51,794 bases of DNA from assembly GCA_021741195.1 (NCBI GenBank), contig JAIOYL010000004.1, positions 1-51,794 on the forward strand, read 5' to 3'. This stretch comes from Sneathiella sp. (lineage in GTDB: Bacteria > Pseudomonadota > Alphaproteobacteria > Sneathiellales > Sneathiellaceae). Below are positions 1 to 9,244 of this stretch, in pieces (position 1 is the first letter of the stretch; every line of letters begins with the position of its first letter). The notes under the pieces were generated by a model. That model was not told the DNA's origin. It saw nothing but the letters and a program-made list of their open reading frames with translations, and searched no databases. Made by a program: the position numbers and the translations under genes.

Positions 1-1
1 T

Positions 2-370
2 GTCTTTCTCGCACTGGGATTGCTTTTAAGCACGTTGGCGCGCGACCGCGGAACGGACGCCGCCGGGGCGATCGGGCTCTGGCTCGTTTTCGTCGTGCTG
101 TTCGATATGGCCTTGCTGGGGTTTCTCTCGTCCGGCGCCGCGGGTCTGATCCGTGACGATGCGGTTAAATGGATCATGCTGGCAAGCCCCTCAGACGCCT
201 ATCGCATGTTCAATTTGGCAACCAACGCGGAAACGGCGCTCCTCTCGGGAATGGCCGGACTGAGAGAAGATCAGGGGGTGCCCGCACCCGTCCTTATTTC
301 TCTTCTATGCGCCTGGATAATTGTTCCATTGACCGCTTCATGTGTTCTTTTTCAGCGGAGATCGTCATGA
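2..370 (+). CDS. nosY: NosY, permease of the nitrous oxide reductase maturation ABC transporter (3' end only)
   Basis: The last 122 residues of a membrane protein are present; the start lies left of the window. NosY is the integral membrane part of the NosDFY transporter, which supports assembly of the copper centres of nitrous oxide reductase. Visible here are a hydrophobic helix with an FVVLFDMALLGFL stretch, the NosY-typical segment reading SPSDAYRMFNLAT, and a final helix near residues 100-115. The stop codon overlaps the nosL start as ATGA, so the two are translationally coupled. The nosL-nosX genes that follow confirm the assignment. Confidence 0.88.
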   Translation, partial: VFLALGLLLSTLARDRGTDAAGAIGLWLVFVVLFDMALLGFLSSGAAGLIRDDAVKWIMLASPSDAYRMFNLATNAETALLSGMAGLREDQGVPAPVLISLLCAWIIVPLTASCVLFQRRSS

Positions 371-924
371 CGGTGATCCGGAACCTTGCTCTCACCTTGT
401 TATGTCTCGGTCTTCTCGGAGCCTGCGATAACGACGGGGACCATGTGCCGCCGCCGCAAGCACTTACCGATGATGCTGTCGGTGTTTACTGCGGAATGAT
501 CCTCACCGAGCATGCCGGCCCGAAAGGACAGGTGTTCGAGAAAGGCCGCGACGCCCCTCTCTGGTTTACCGCGGTCCGGGATGCGATTGCCTATACGCGG
601 TTGCCCGGAGAAGGACAAAGCACTGTCGCCATTTATGTTCAGGATATGGCCCGCGCGGAGAGTTGGGAGAAACCGCAGCCAGACGGTATCTGGATCACGG
701 CCGAAACCGCCTTCTATGTCGTCGGCAGCGAGATGCGCGGTGGTATGGGCATGCCTGAAACCGTTCCTTTCGGAACGATCGAGGCGGCGCAGGCCTTCGC
801 GGCAAAACATGGTGGACAGGTGATGCGGTTCGAGGAAATTCCCGACTCCGTCCTGTTGCCCGGTGACAATGAAAACAGCGATACTATTGCTGATAAACCG
901 TCAGGAGAAGGTGCGCCGAAATGA
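367..924 (+). CDS. nosL: NosL, copper-binding outer-membrane lipoprotein for N2O reductase maturation
   Basis: 185 residues. NosL delivers Cu(I) for the CuZ/CuA sites of nitrous oxide reductase in the periplasm. An N-terminal hydrophobic segment ends in a lipobox (LLGAC) with the lipidated cysteine at residue 20. The family's metal-binding motif, Cys42-Gly-Met44 followed by His49, is present. The later region with WITAETAFYVVGS and a Gly/Met-rich loop is also typical. I chose the ATG at 367, overlapping the nosY stop, over an earlier in-frame start at 169, because only the former gives a signal peptide and because the longer version would lie inside nosY. Confidence 0.93.
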   Translation: MTVIRNLALTLLCLGLLGACDNDGDHVPPPQALTDDAVGVYCGMILTEHAGPKGQVFEKGRDAPLWFTAVRDAIAYTRLPGEGQSTVAIYVQDMARAESWEKPQPDGIWITAETAFYVVGSEMRGGMGMPETVPFGTIEAAQAFAAKHGGQVMRFEEIPDSVLLPGDNENSDTIADKPSGEGAPK

Positions 925-1907
925 TGCAGAAACATTCAAAACCGACAGTCACCCGCCGCCGTTTTATGATCATGGCGAGCGCCTTGGGGGCCCTGCCCGC
1001 AATACCGGCCACCGCATCTGCGTTGGATGGCCGGATGCAAGCAGTCAACTGGACCGGCGCCGCACTTGGCGCAGAGGCCTCCATCCAGTTATTCCATCGT
1101 GATCCAGAATGGGCGCGCGGACAGCTCGATCGATGCCAGCAGGAAATCTACCGGCTTGAAAATCTGTTCAGCCTTTATCAACCGAACTCGGCGATCTGCA
1201 GGCTGAACGCGGAGGGTCATCTCGACAATCCCGATATCGAGTTTTTGAACCTCCTGTCGTTGGCAAAGTCCTTCTCACAACAAACGAATGGATTGTTTGA
1301 TGTGACGGTACAGCCGCTATGGAAATTATATGCCGATCATTTTTCCCGGGAAAATGCAGTCCCGGCCGGTCCCAACCCTTCCGAAATCGGGGCAGTTCTA
1401 GAAACTGTCGGATCATCGATGATCAATTTGACGACAGACCGGATCGGATTCAAAAAACCGGGAATGGCAATTACGCTAAACGGTGTTGCGCAAGGATATA
1501 TTACGGATCGCATCACGGCGCTTCTCAAGTCGGCGGGATTTGAAAATGTGCTGGTTTCTCTTGGTGAAAATTATGCGTTGGGCGGCAAGCCCGATGGAAA
1601 CCCGTGGCGCGTCGGCATCCTGTCGCCGGAGGACGGAAAAACTATCGCAACGACTGTAGATCTGACGAATAAAGCGCTCGCGACCTCTGGCGGTTATGGC
1701 AGCCCCTTTTCCACACATTCCACGGCAAACCATCTTCTCAATCCGCTGACGGGCAGATGTGCGGAGTTTAAACGGTCCGTTTCCGTCCTATCCCCGTCCG
1801 CCACGCATGCGGATATGGCTTCGACGGCGCTCTCGTTCATGTCTGAGGATGAGGGCAAGCAATTTATCGTACGTCTGCCACTCATTGAAGACGTGATATA
1901 CGGGTGA
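921..1907 (+). CDS. nosX: NosX, ApbE-family FMN transferase of the nos cluster
   Basis: 328 residues. ApbE-family enzymes attach FMN covalently to proteins. NosX flavinylates NosR, the electron donor route to N2O reductase, in the periplasm. An N-terminal twin-arginine signal is visible (RRRF at residues 12-15, then a hydrophobic stretch and an Ala-rich cleavage region). ApbE landmarks follow: LNGVAQGYITD in the middle, ALATSGGY and HLLNPLTG near the C terminus. The start overlaps the nosL stop; a second ATG at 924 is equally possible. This is the last gene of the nos operon and converges on nasA across 90 bp in which I see no clear terminator. Confidence 0.9.
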   Translation: MMQKHSKPTVTRRRFMIMASALGALPAIPATASALDGRMQAVNWTGAALGAEASIQLFHRDPEWARGQLDRCQQEIYRLENLFSLYQPNSAICRLNAEGHLDNPDIEFLNLLSLAKSFSQQTNGLFDVTVQPLWKLYADHFSRENAVPAGPNPSEIGAVLETVGSSMINLTTDRIGFKKPGMAITLNGVAQGYITDRITALLKSAGFENVLVSLGENYALGGKPDGNPWRVGILSPEDGKTIATTVDLTNKALATSGGYGSPFSTHSTANHLLNPLTGRCAEFKRSVSVLSPSATHADMASTALSFMSEDEGKQFIVRLPLIEDVIYG

Positions 1908-1997
1908 AAAGGCGTTGCCATCGCTTTGTCGTGTGTGGGCAGGGCGCCATATCTGGAAAAATGTTATTCAGAATGTAGGGAATTGACGACATGTCAT

Positions 1998-4667
1998 CTA
2001 CTCGGCTGCCTGTCGAACAATCGCATCATTCAAAATCTCCGCGATTTCAGAACGGCAGGAACCGCAGTTCGTACCAGCTTGAACGCAGTTGCCAATCGCC
2101 GTTAAATCAGCGCAGCCCATTTCCGTTATAGCACTTAATATCTGGTTGCGGCCGACCGAGAAGCAGGAGCAGACGATCGCGCCAATATCTATCTCGGTGC
2201 CGCCGGACCGGCCCGCCAGAAGCTGATACCGGTTCAACCGGTTTGCATGGGCCATTCCAAGCTGATTGACCAGCCAGGTTCTAGAGACCAGGACGGGAGT
2301 GGACGACATATAAACGGCGCCGTTTAGTTGCTCGCCGTCGAAAACGGCATATCGGTACTCGCCTGCTGTTTGATCCTGATACGCAATCAGCTCTCCACCG
2401 CCAAGCAGTTCCGTCGCCAGATCCAAAAATTTGGCAGGCGATTGAAGGCCCGCAAACTCGACGCGCCAGCCGCTTTCGCATTTTGCGAGCGCCCAGTAGT
2501 CGGCCGCCATAACATCCGGTTTATTGCGGATCACCATAAAGCCTTGTAATTGTGCGGCATATGCGTGGACGGTGCAGCGGATATTCTTGGTTGCAGGCTG
2601 GCCGGAAATCGGGTCGGTCACGGCGGGAACAAGGCTGTTTACGCGCGCATTTGACGCGAACTGATCAGTCCAATGCATGGGAACGAAAACGGATTTGCGG
2701 CGGACAGTGTCTGTCAGCATGGCCCGCAGAGTGACGGATCCAAAATCGTTGGAAATTTCGACGAGACCAGCCTCTCCTATGCCGAGCTCTGCGGCGTCCG
2801 CAGGATGAATTTCCGCGAAGGGCTCGGCCAGATGCTGGGACAATCGTGGGCTTTTGCCTGTACGCGTCATGGTGTGCCATTGATCGCGGATGCGCCCGGT
2901 GTTAAGCGCGAAGGGAAGTTCGAGGGAATGGATAGCAACCTTCGTCTCTGTAGGCGCGCAAAACCGCGCCCTGCCATTCGGTGTATAGAACAGGCCATCG
3001 GCAAAGAACCGCGTCTTCTTAGGGCTTTCCCCCGCCTTGAAGGGCCATTGCACCGGCACGAATTTAGCGAAGTCCTCTGCCGCCATATCCGCAAGAGCGC
3101 CGATATCAAAATCACGGTTCCCATTATTTTCGAAGGCGGACAGCGCCGCATATTCGCGCGCGACCGACGCAGCGTCGACGAAATCGAACGCCTTTACAAA
3201 CCCCATTCTTTTGGCGACTTCTGCAAGCTGCCTCCAGTCGGCGCGCGCCTCGCCGGGCGTCGGTAGAAACTTCTGCTGACGGGAGATTCGGCGCTCGGAA
3301 TTGGTGACCAGTCCTTCCTTCTCTCCCCAACCCTCGCTCGGCAGCTTCACATCTGCATAAAGGGTGGTATCGGTTTCCTGAATGATATCGGAGACCACAA
3401 CAAAGGGGCAGGTTTCGAGCGCCACTCTGACCAGGTCGGCTTCGGGCAGACTATCGGCAGGATTTGTTCCCATGATCCAGATGGCCTTGATCCTGCCCTC
3501 GCGAAGACTCTGGAACATATTGACAGCCTTAAGTCCGGTCCTGTCCGCCATAACAGGCGAGCCCCAGAACCGTTGCACCAATGAGCGATGCTCCGCGTTC
3601 TCAATATCCATATGGCAGGCGAGCATATTGGCCATGCCGCCAACTTCGCGTCCACCCATGGCGTTCGGCTGGCCGGTCACCGAGAATGGGCCCATGCCCT
3701 CTCGGCCGATCCGTCCCGTCGCCAGATGGCAATTGATGATGGCGTTTACCTTGTCCGTTCCGACGGCTGACTGGTTAACGCCCTGACTATAAAGGGTGAC
3801 GGTTTTTTCCGTTTCCGAGAAAATCCGGTAGAAGTCTCTCAACTCATTGATCTCGATGCCAGTCTTTTCGGAAATACCCGTCAATGAAAGAGGCGCCGCC
3901 GAGGCCAACGCCTCCTCAAAACCGGTCGTATGAGCATCAATATAACGCCAGTCCAGAGCGCCGTCCGCGCTTAAATGCACCAGTAATCCCTGAAACAAGG
4001 CGACATCCCCATCGGGATTAATCGCAAGATGCATATCCGCGAGATCGTTGGTCATGGTGCGGCGGGGATCGATCAGGACAATCTTCATCTCCGGCCGTTC
4101 CGCCTTTGCCGCGACAATCCGCTGATACAGGACCGGATGGCACCAGGCGAGGTTCGATCCAACCAATACGACCAAGTCGGCAAGTTCCAGGTCCTCATAG
4201 GTTCCGGGCACCGTATCAGCACCGAAGGCACGGCGGTGACCGGCGACGCTGGAAGCCATGCATAGCCGGGAATTGGTATCGATATTCGCGCTGCCTATGT
4301 AGCCCTTCATTAGCTTGTTGGCGACGTAATAGTCTTCTGTCAGCAACTGACCCGAAATATAAAGGGCGACCGACTCTCGGCCGTAAGAGGCGATCGTCTC
4401 GGAAAATCTCGAGGCGACGAGATCCAGCGCCTGATCCCAGCTCGTGCGCGCTCCATCTACTTCCGGATAGAGCAGTCGTCCGGCGAGATTCATCGTTTCG
4501 CCAAGAGCCGCCCCCTTGGAGCAGAGACGCCCGAAATTCGCCGGATGGTCAGGATCGCCTTTAATGGAAACAAAGCCGTCCGCGCCTTGGGAAGCGAGGA
4601 TACCGCACCCTACACCGCAATAGGGGCAGGTGGTTTTGACGGTAGTTATCTCACCGGGCTCCTTCAT
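1998..4667 (-). CDS. nasA: Assimilatory nitrate reductase catalytic subunit with C-terminal [2Fe-2S] domain
   Basis: 889 residues, a cytoplasmic molybdopterin (bis-MGD) enzyme reducing nitrate to nitrite for assimilation. The N terminus has the [4Fe-4S] cysteines (CPYCGVGCG near residue 14, fourth Cys in RLCSKG). Molybdopterin oxidoreductase and dinucleotide-binding domains extend to about residue 700. The last 70 residues form a BFD-like domain (CSC, then CVQAGTNCGSC), found in the NasA/NasC forms that take electrons from a flavin partner. No signal peptide, which argues against periplasmic NapA. Its ATG overlaps the nirD stop, so it is the distal gene of the nrt-nir-nas operon. Ferredoxin- or flavodoxin-dependent relatives exist, so the electron donor cannot be stated. 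Confidence 0.94.
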   Translation of the reverse strand: MKEPGEITTVKTTCPYCGVGCGILASQGADGFVSIKGDPDHPANFGRLCSKGAALGETMNLAGRLLYPEVDGARTSWDQALDLVASRFSETIASYGRESVALYISGQLLTEDYYVANKLMKGYIGSANIDTNSRLCMASSVAGHRRAFGADTVPGTYEDLELADLVVLVGSNLAWCHPVLYQRIVAAKAERPEMKIVLIDPRRTMTNDLADMHLAINPDGDVALFQGLLVHLSADGALDWRYIDAHTTGFEEALASAAPLSLTGISEKTGIEINELRDFYRIFSETEKTVTLYSQGVNQSAVGTDKVNAIINCHLATGRIGREGMGPFSVTGQPNAMGGREVGGMANMLACHMDIENAEHRSLVQRFWGSPVMADRTGLKAVNMFQSLREGRIKAIWIMGTNPADSLPEADLVRVALETCPFVVVSDIIQETDTTLYADVKLPSEGWGEKEGLVTNSERRISRQQKFLPTPGEARADWRQLAEVAKRMGFVKAFDFVDAASVAREYAALSAFENNGNRDFDIGALADMAAEDFAKFVPVQWPFKAGESPKKTRFFADGLFYTPNGRARFCAPTETKVAIHSLELPFALNTGRIRDQWHTMTRTGKSPRLSQHLAEPFAEIHPADAAELGIGEAGLVEISNDFGSVTLRAMLTDTVRRKSVFVPMHWTDQFASNARVNSLVPAVTDPISGQPATKNIRCTVHAYAAQLQGFMVIRNKPDVMAADYWALAKCESGWRVEFAGLQSPAKFLDLATELLGGGELIAYQDQTAGEYRYAVFDGEQLNGAVYMSSTPVLVSRTWLVNQLGMAHANRLNRYQLLAGRSGGTEIDIGAIVCSCFSVGRNQILSAITEMGCADLTAIGNCVQAGTNCGSCRSEIAEILNDAIVRQAAE

Positions 4668-5014
4668 GCGGTTTTTCTCAAATCGGACTGAAAATTGAAA
4701 TCAATCTGGATATCGTCGCCCTCGAGCCTCACCGGGAACGACATGGCTGCCCCCTCGTCTGGGCCCTGGGCCTGCCCGGTTTCAAGCGAAATTACCCAGT
4801 TATGCAGCGGACAGGTTACGCAATCCCCATGGATGATGCCCTGGCTGAGGGGACCCTGCTTATGCGGACATTTGTCTTCAAGGGCTAAAATCCGGTCCTC
4901 GGCGGTGCGGAATATGGCAATCGTGATCGCACCGCTCTGAACCCGCCTCGCACCCCGCCTTGGAATATCCGACAGGCGGCCAACGCGGACCCAGTTTTCT
5001 GGCATGGCATTCAT
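4664..5014 (-). CDS. nirD: Nitrite reductase small subunit NirD (Rieske type)
   Basis: 116 residues from the ATG at 5014, which overlaps the nirB stop (ATGA); an internal Met at residue 4 is an alternative start. NirD is the small partner of the NADH-dependent siroheme nitrite reductase NirB. A Rieske-type fold is indicated by CPHKQGPLSQG and CPLHNWVISL, which carry the Cys-X-His and Cys-X2-His ligand spacing. Many NirD proteins lack these ligands; this one keeps both pairs, so a [2Fe-2S] cluster is likely. It ends in an ATGA overlap with nasA. Much longer readings of this frame run into nirB and are not supported. Confidence 0.92.
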   Translation of the reverse strand: MNAMPENWVRVGRLSDIPRRGARRVQSGAITIAIFRTAEDRILALEDKCPHKQGPLSQGIIHGDCVTCPLHNWVISLETGQAQGPDEGAAMSFPVRLEGDDIQIDFNFQSDLRKTA

Positions 5015-7458
5015 TCCGCCGCCTCCAGAGTTAAATCCGACATTGGCACGAATTCGTGCTTGTCCTTGCCCGAAACACGCTCTGACCAGGGATCGACTTG
5101 CGCAAACTTTTGCGACAAGACGAAGCGGTCGAAATATCCCCTGCGGGCCTCCGTATCTTCCATGATCTGGCGGCGGATTTCTTCCAGCCCAATGCGCTTC
5201 GCCCATTTATAGATGCGTTCAAGATAATGGCCCTGTTCGCGATACATCTGGGTCAGCGCCGAGATATGCTCAATGGTTTCATCTTCGCTCCTCACCCGAC
5301 CGAGGATCTCCGTGCCCTTGATGTCAAGGCCCGCAGCACCCGCGAAATGGATCTCGTAGCCCGAATCGAGGCAAATAACGCCGATATCCTTGCAGGTGGC
5401 CTCGGCGCAATTTCTCGGGCAACCGGAGACCGCCATTTTGACTTTCGCCGGGGTCCAGGAGCCCCACATGAATTTCTCGATTCTAATGCCAAGACCTGTT
5501 GAATCCTGCGTCCCAAACCGACACCAGTCCGTGCCGACGCAGGTTTTCACCGTACGAAGACCCTTCGCGTAGGCATGACCCGAAACAAACCCGGCCTCAC
5601 CAAGATCGGCCCAGACTGCGGGCAAGTCCTCTTTCCGAACGCCCAGCATATCGATCCGCTGACCGCCAGTAACCTTGACAGTTGGAATATCGAACTTGTC
5701 GACGACATCAGCAATTTTACGCAGCTCGGCGGCAGAGGTGACCCCGCCCCACATCCTGGGAACCACGGAGTAAGTGCCGTCCTTCTGGATATTGGCATGA
5801 ACGCGTTCATTGATGAAGCGGGACTGGTAGTCATCCCGATACACATCGGGCCAATCACAGACGAGATAATAGTTGAGCGCCGGGCGGCATTTGGCGCAAC
5901 CGCAGGAGGTTTTCCATTCCAGCGCCTGCAGGACGGCAGGCAGGGTCTTCAGACCTTTCGCCCGGATCAGATGCCGGACATCATCGTGACCGAGATCGGT
6001 GCAGCCGCAGACGGGCGTCACGGCAGCGGGTTTGTATCCATCCCCAAGCGTGACCGTCAGCAGTTGCTCGACAAGCCCCGTGCACGTCCCGCAGGAAGAG
6101 GAAGCCTTCGTATAGGCCCGCACGCCATCAAGTGTAGTCAGGCTCTTCTCGGCGATCGCCGACGTGATCTGGGATTTGCAAATGCCGTTGCAGCCGCAGA
6201 TTTCTGCATCATCTGGCAAGGCTGCAACGGCCGCCGTAGGGTCCAGCGGAGCACCCCCTTGATAGGCCTGACCGAAAATAAGCGTGTCGCGCATTGGCGC
6301 GATATCCGTCTGCTTTTTGAGAAGATCAAAAAACCACGGGCCGTCCGAGGCCTCGCCATAAAGCACCGCACCGATGATGCGGTTGTCTTTGAGCACGAGG
6401 CGCTTGTATATCCCAGCCTTACCGTCCCGCAGGACGATTTCCTCACGGTCTTCGTCATCGGCAAAATCCCCTGCGGAGTAAAGATCGATCCCCGTCACTT
6501 TCAGCTTCGTCGCGGTCACCGATCCATTATATTCGGCCCTGCCGCCGAGCAAATTCTCCGCCAGCACCTTCGCCATTTCATACAAGGGCGCAACGAGGCC
6601 ATAACAAAGTCCGCGATGCTCGATACATTCGCCAAGGGCATAGATATCCGGATCAGACGTCCGCATGTCGTCACCAACAACGATGCCACGGTTGCAATCG
6701 ATATCCGCGCTTCCCGCAAGCGCTGTCGAGGGCCGGATACCAACAGCCATGACAACGATGGAGGCCACTATTTTGCGTCCGTCATCGAGCAGAACGCCGG
6801 CAACCCGTCCGTCCTTTTCGAGGATTTCCTCGGTATTGGCCTCGGTAATGACCTCGATGCCCCGACCGGCGATGGCATCTTCCAGCAAATGTCCGGCTGT
6901 GGGATCAAGCTGGCGTTCCATCAAGGTCGGCATGAGATGAAGAACTGTCACTTCCATCCCCTGCTCTCTTAACCCGGCCGCGGCTTCAAGGCCAAGAAGC
7001 CCGCCGCCGATCACTACGGCACGACCGCCTGCTTTCGCCGCCGCCAGCATCTTGTCGACATCGTCGAGATCGCGGTAGACTAGGACGCCGTCCAGCGTAT
7101 GGCCAGGCAGCGGAATCATGATCGGCAGAGAGCCGGTGGCAATGACAAGCTTGTTGTAATCGGCAGTCACCCCATTTTCCGCCGTGACTTTCTTTGCCTC
7201 CCGGTCAATCTTCGCAACCCGCGCGCCCTTGTGAAGAGTAACGCTGTGTTCTTCATACCAGTCATCATCATGGGTGACGATATCGCTGTAGGTTTTTTCA
7301 CCCGACAGGACAGGTGACAGCATCAGGCGGTTATAATTCACGCGCGGTTCCGCATTGAAAATGGTGACGTCACACGCCTCCGGGTCCATATCGAACAAAT
7401 GTTCCAGCATCCGCCCCGGCGCCATTCCATTGCCTATGATCACGAGTTTTTGTTTCAT
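5011..7458 (-). CDS. nirB: NADH-dependent assimilatory nitrite reductase large subunit NirB
   Basis: 815 residues from the ATG at 7458, preceded by GGAGCGAG; a 10-residue longer form starting at 7488 would overlap the upstream gene. NirB reduces nitrite to ammonium with NADH. The order of domains is an N-terminal FAD/NADH oxidoreductase (IIGNGMAPGR, then IGGGLLGLEAA), two BFD-like [2Fe-2S] segments (CGCNGICKSQ with CGTC; CGCTDLGH with CGCAKC), and the siroheme/[4Fe-4S] reductase part with the Cys-X5-Cys pair in TCVGTDWC and the Cys-X3-Cys pair in SGCPRNC. All ligands are intact. It sits between the transporter genes and nirD/nasA in one operon. Confidence 0.95.
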   Translation of the reverse strand: MKQKLVIIGNGMAPGRMLEHLFDMDPEACDVTIFNAEPRVNYNRLMLSPVLSGEKTYSDIVTHDDDWYEEHSVTLHKGARVAKIDREAKKVTAENGVTADYNKLVIATGSLPIMIPLPGHTLDGVLVYRDLDDVDKMLAAAKAGGRAVVIGGGLLGLEAAAGLREQGMEVTVLHLMPTLMERQLDPTAGHLLEDAIAGRGIEVITEANTEEILEKDGRVAGVLLDDGRKIVASIVVMAVGIRPSTALAGSADIDCNRGIVVGDDMRTSDPDIYALGECIEHRGLCYGLVAPLYEMAKVLAENLLGGRAEYNGSVTATKLKVTGIDLYSAGDFADDEDREEIVLRDGKAGIYKRLVLKDNRIIGAVLYGEASDGPWFFDLLKKQTDIAPMRDTLIFGQAYQGGAPLDPTAAVAALPDDAEICGCNGICKSQITSAIAEKSLTTLDGVRAYTKASSSCGTCTGLVEQLLTVTLGDGYKPAAVTPVCGCTDLGHDDVRHLIRAKGLKTLPAVLQALEWKTSCGCAKCRPALNYYLVCDWPDVYRDDYQSRFINERVHANIQKDGTYSVVPRMWGGVTSAAELRKIADVVDKFDIPTVKVTGGQRIDMLGVRKEDLPAVWADLGEAGFVSGHAYAKGLRTVKTCVGTDWCRFGTQDSTGLGIRIEKFMWGSWTPAKVKMAVSGCPRNCAEATCKDIGVICLDSGYEIHFAGAAGLDIKGTEILGRVRSEDETIEHISALTQMYREQGHYLERIYKWAKRIGLEEIRRQIMEDTEARRGYFDRFVLSQKFAQVDPWSERVSGKDKHEFVPMSDLTLEAAE

Positions 7459-7469
7459 CTCTCGCTCCG

Positions 7470-9236
7470 TCAGTTTGCCGTTGAACATAGAGGGGCGTCA
7501 GCCACCGCCTGCTGGCGCGCGATCCGCTCGGCGCGTTTCTGGCGAATGGAATCTAGCTGTTCTTCGCTCGGATTTGCACCGCCTTCATAGGCTTCAAGGA
7601 AGCCCAGAAGCTCCTCGCGATAGGCGTAATAGTCGGGATGCTCGAGCAGTTCCTTCCGTGAACGCGGGCGCGGCAGATCCACCTTCATGATATTACCGAT
7701 GCGGGCGTTGGGGCCGTTCGACATCATGACGACGCGGTCGGCGAGCAGAATGGCCTCATCAACGTCATGGGTTACGCAGAGAGTGGTCACCTCCGTCCGC
7801 TTCCAGACCTCCATCAATACGTCCTGCAGTTCCCACCGGGTCAGGCTGTCGAGCATGCCGAAGGGCTCGTCGAGCAACAAAAGCTTCGGCGAGAGCGCAA
7901 AGGCGCGGGCAATGCCGACCCGCTGCTTCATCCCGCTCGAAAGTCCGGCGGCGGATTTATGCATGGAATCCGCGAGGCCGACCTTAAAGAGACAATATTC
8001 GACTATATCCCGCCGCTCCGCCTTGCTGGCTTTCGGGTAAACCCGGTCAACCCCGAGCGCGACATTGTCATAGGCTGTCATCCATGGTAGCAGCGACGGC
8101 GCCTGAAACACGACCGCGCGGTCCGGGCCCGCCTTGGTCACATGGGCTCCGTCGAGCACAATGGCTCCGTCGCTAATGCTGTTCAGTCCGGCGACCATTG
8201 AGAGAACCGTGGATTTCCCGCATCCCGAGTGGCCGATCAGGGTGATGAATTCACCCTTGTCGATTTTCAGATCGAAACCGTCAACGACGGTAAGCGGGCC
8301 GGTTCTGGTCGGGTAAACCTTGCTGGTCTGACTGAAGTCGACATAGCGCCCGGTTCTCGGCGATGAGCCTGCCTCGATATAGGCGGCGGGCAAGATATCC
8401 TTCTGGGTGATGGGAACAACATTAGGCAGAATAATGTCCTCTTGATCCGAGGTACTGGTTCGCGCCGCGCCGAGTTCCATCAAATATTCGGTGATTTCAC
8501 TGCGGAGGCGGATAAACGACGGATCGCTGTTCATCTTTGCCCTGTCGCGGGGACGGGCAAGACTAATCCTGAATTCCTTACCCAATGTCGCCTTCGGTCC
8601 GGGTTTCAGCGGAATAACCCGGTCGGCTAGGAGAATGGCCTCATCGACATCATTGGTGATGAGGATAATGGTCTTTTTCTCCTGCTCCGATATTTCAGCG
8701 AACTCATCTTGCAACTTGGCGCGAGTCAGGGCATCCAGCGCCGACAGCGGTTCGTCGAGAAGCAATACTTCAGGCTGTGTGGCGAGCGCACGGGCAACCG
8801 CCACCCGCTGACGCATGCCGCCGGAAAGCTCTGCGGGCTTGCGGCCCTGCGCATGATCCAGCCCGACCATCTCGATATATTTCTGCGTGATGCCTGCGCG
8901 TTCCACCTTGCTCTTTTTCTTGAAAACACTATCTACCGCTAACGCCACATTTCCCTGCACCGAAAGCCAGGGCATCAGGGAATAGGACTGGAACACAACA
9001 CCGCGTTCGGGGTCCGGGCCGGTCACTTCCTTGCCCTTGAAGATGATACCACCCACATCCGGCTTGATCAGCCCGGCGAGCGCCGAGATGAGCGTTGTCT
9101 TGCCGGAACCGGAAAAGCCGACAATGGCGATAAACTCTCCCTCTTCCACCTTGAGATTGATATTGTCCAGTATCTCGGCTTTCTTGTGCCCTTCGCTGAA
9201 ATGCTTCGACAAGCCGGAAATTTCAATAAATGACAT
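7470..9236 (-). CDS. Tandem (double) ATPase of the nitrate ABC importer
   Basis: 588 residues with two complete ABC ATPase modules in one chain. Module 1 (about 1-250) has Walker A GFSGSGKTT, signature LSGGMRQRV and Walker B VLLLDEP. Module 2 (about 300-540) has GHSGCGKST, LSSGMKQRV and LLLLDEP. Both contain the PSLLPW/YSLMPW-type Q-loop context of the nitrate/taurine family. It powers nitrate/nitrite uptake with NrtA and NrtB. Cyanobacteria use NrtC (ATPase plus binding domain) with NrtD (ATPase only); here two ATPases are fused and neither carries a binding domain. The start is preceded by a G-rich ribosome-binding sequence 8 bp after the nrtB stop. Substrate is inferred from the operon. 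Confidence 0.9.
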   Translation of the reverse strand: MSFIEISGLSKHFSEGHKKAEILDNINLKVEEGEFIAIVGFSGSGKTTLISALAGLIKPDVGGIIFKGKEVTGPDPERGVVFQSYSLMPWLSVQGNVALAVDSVFKKKSKVERAGITQKYIEMVGLDHAQGRKPAELSGGMRQRVAVARALATQPEVLLLDEPLSALDALTRAKLQDEFAEISEQEKKTIILITNDVDEAILLADRVIPLKPGPKATLGKEFRISLARPRDRAKMNSDPSFIRLRSEITEYLMELGAARTSTSDQEDIILPNVVPITQKDILPAAYIEAGSSPRTGRYVDFSQTSKVYPTRTGPLTVVDGFDLKIDKGEFITLIGHSGCGKSTVLSMVAGLNSISDGAIVLDGAHVTKAGPDRAVVFQAPSLLPWMTAYDNVALGVDRVYPKASKAERRDIVEYCLFKVGLADSMHKSAAGLSSGMKQRVGIARAFALSPKLLLLDEPFGMLDSLTRWELQDVLMEVWKRTEVTTLCVTHDVDEAILLADRVVMMSNGPNARIGNIMKVDLPRPRSRKELLEHPDYYAYREELLGFLEAYEGGANPSEEQLDSIRQKRAERIARQQAVADAPLCSTAN

Positions 9237-9244
9237 GCCCCCCC

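Noticed and set aside
169-366. Longer N terminus for NosL
   Set aside because: It would overlap nosY by about 200 bp and bury the lipoprotein signal peptide.
5575-6972. 465-codon open frame on the plus strand
   Set aside because: Antisense to nirB; no recognisable domain and no ribosome-binding site.
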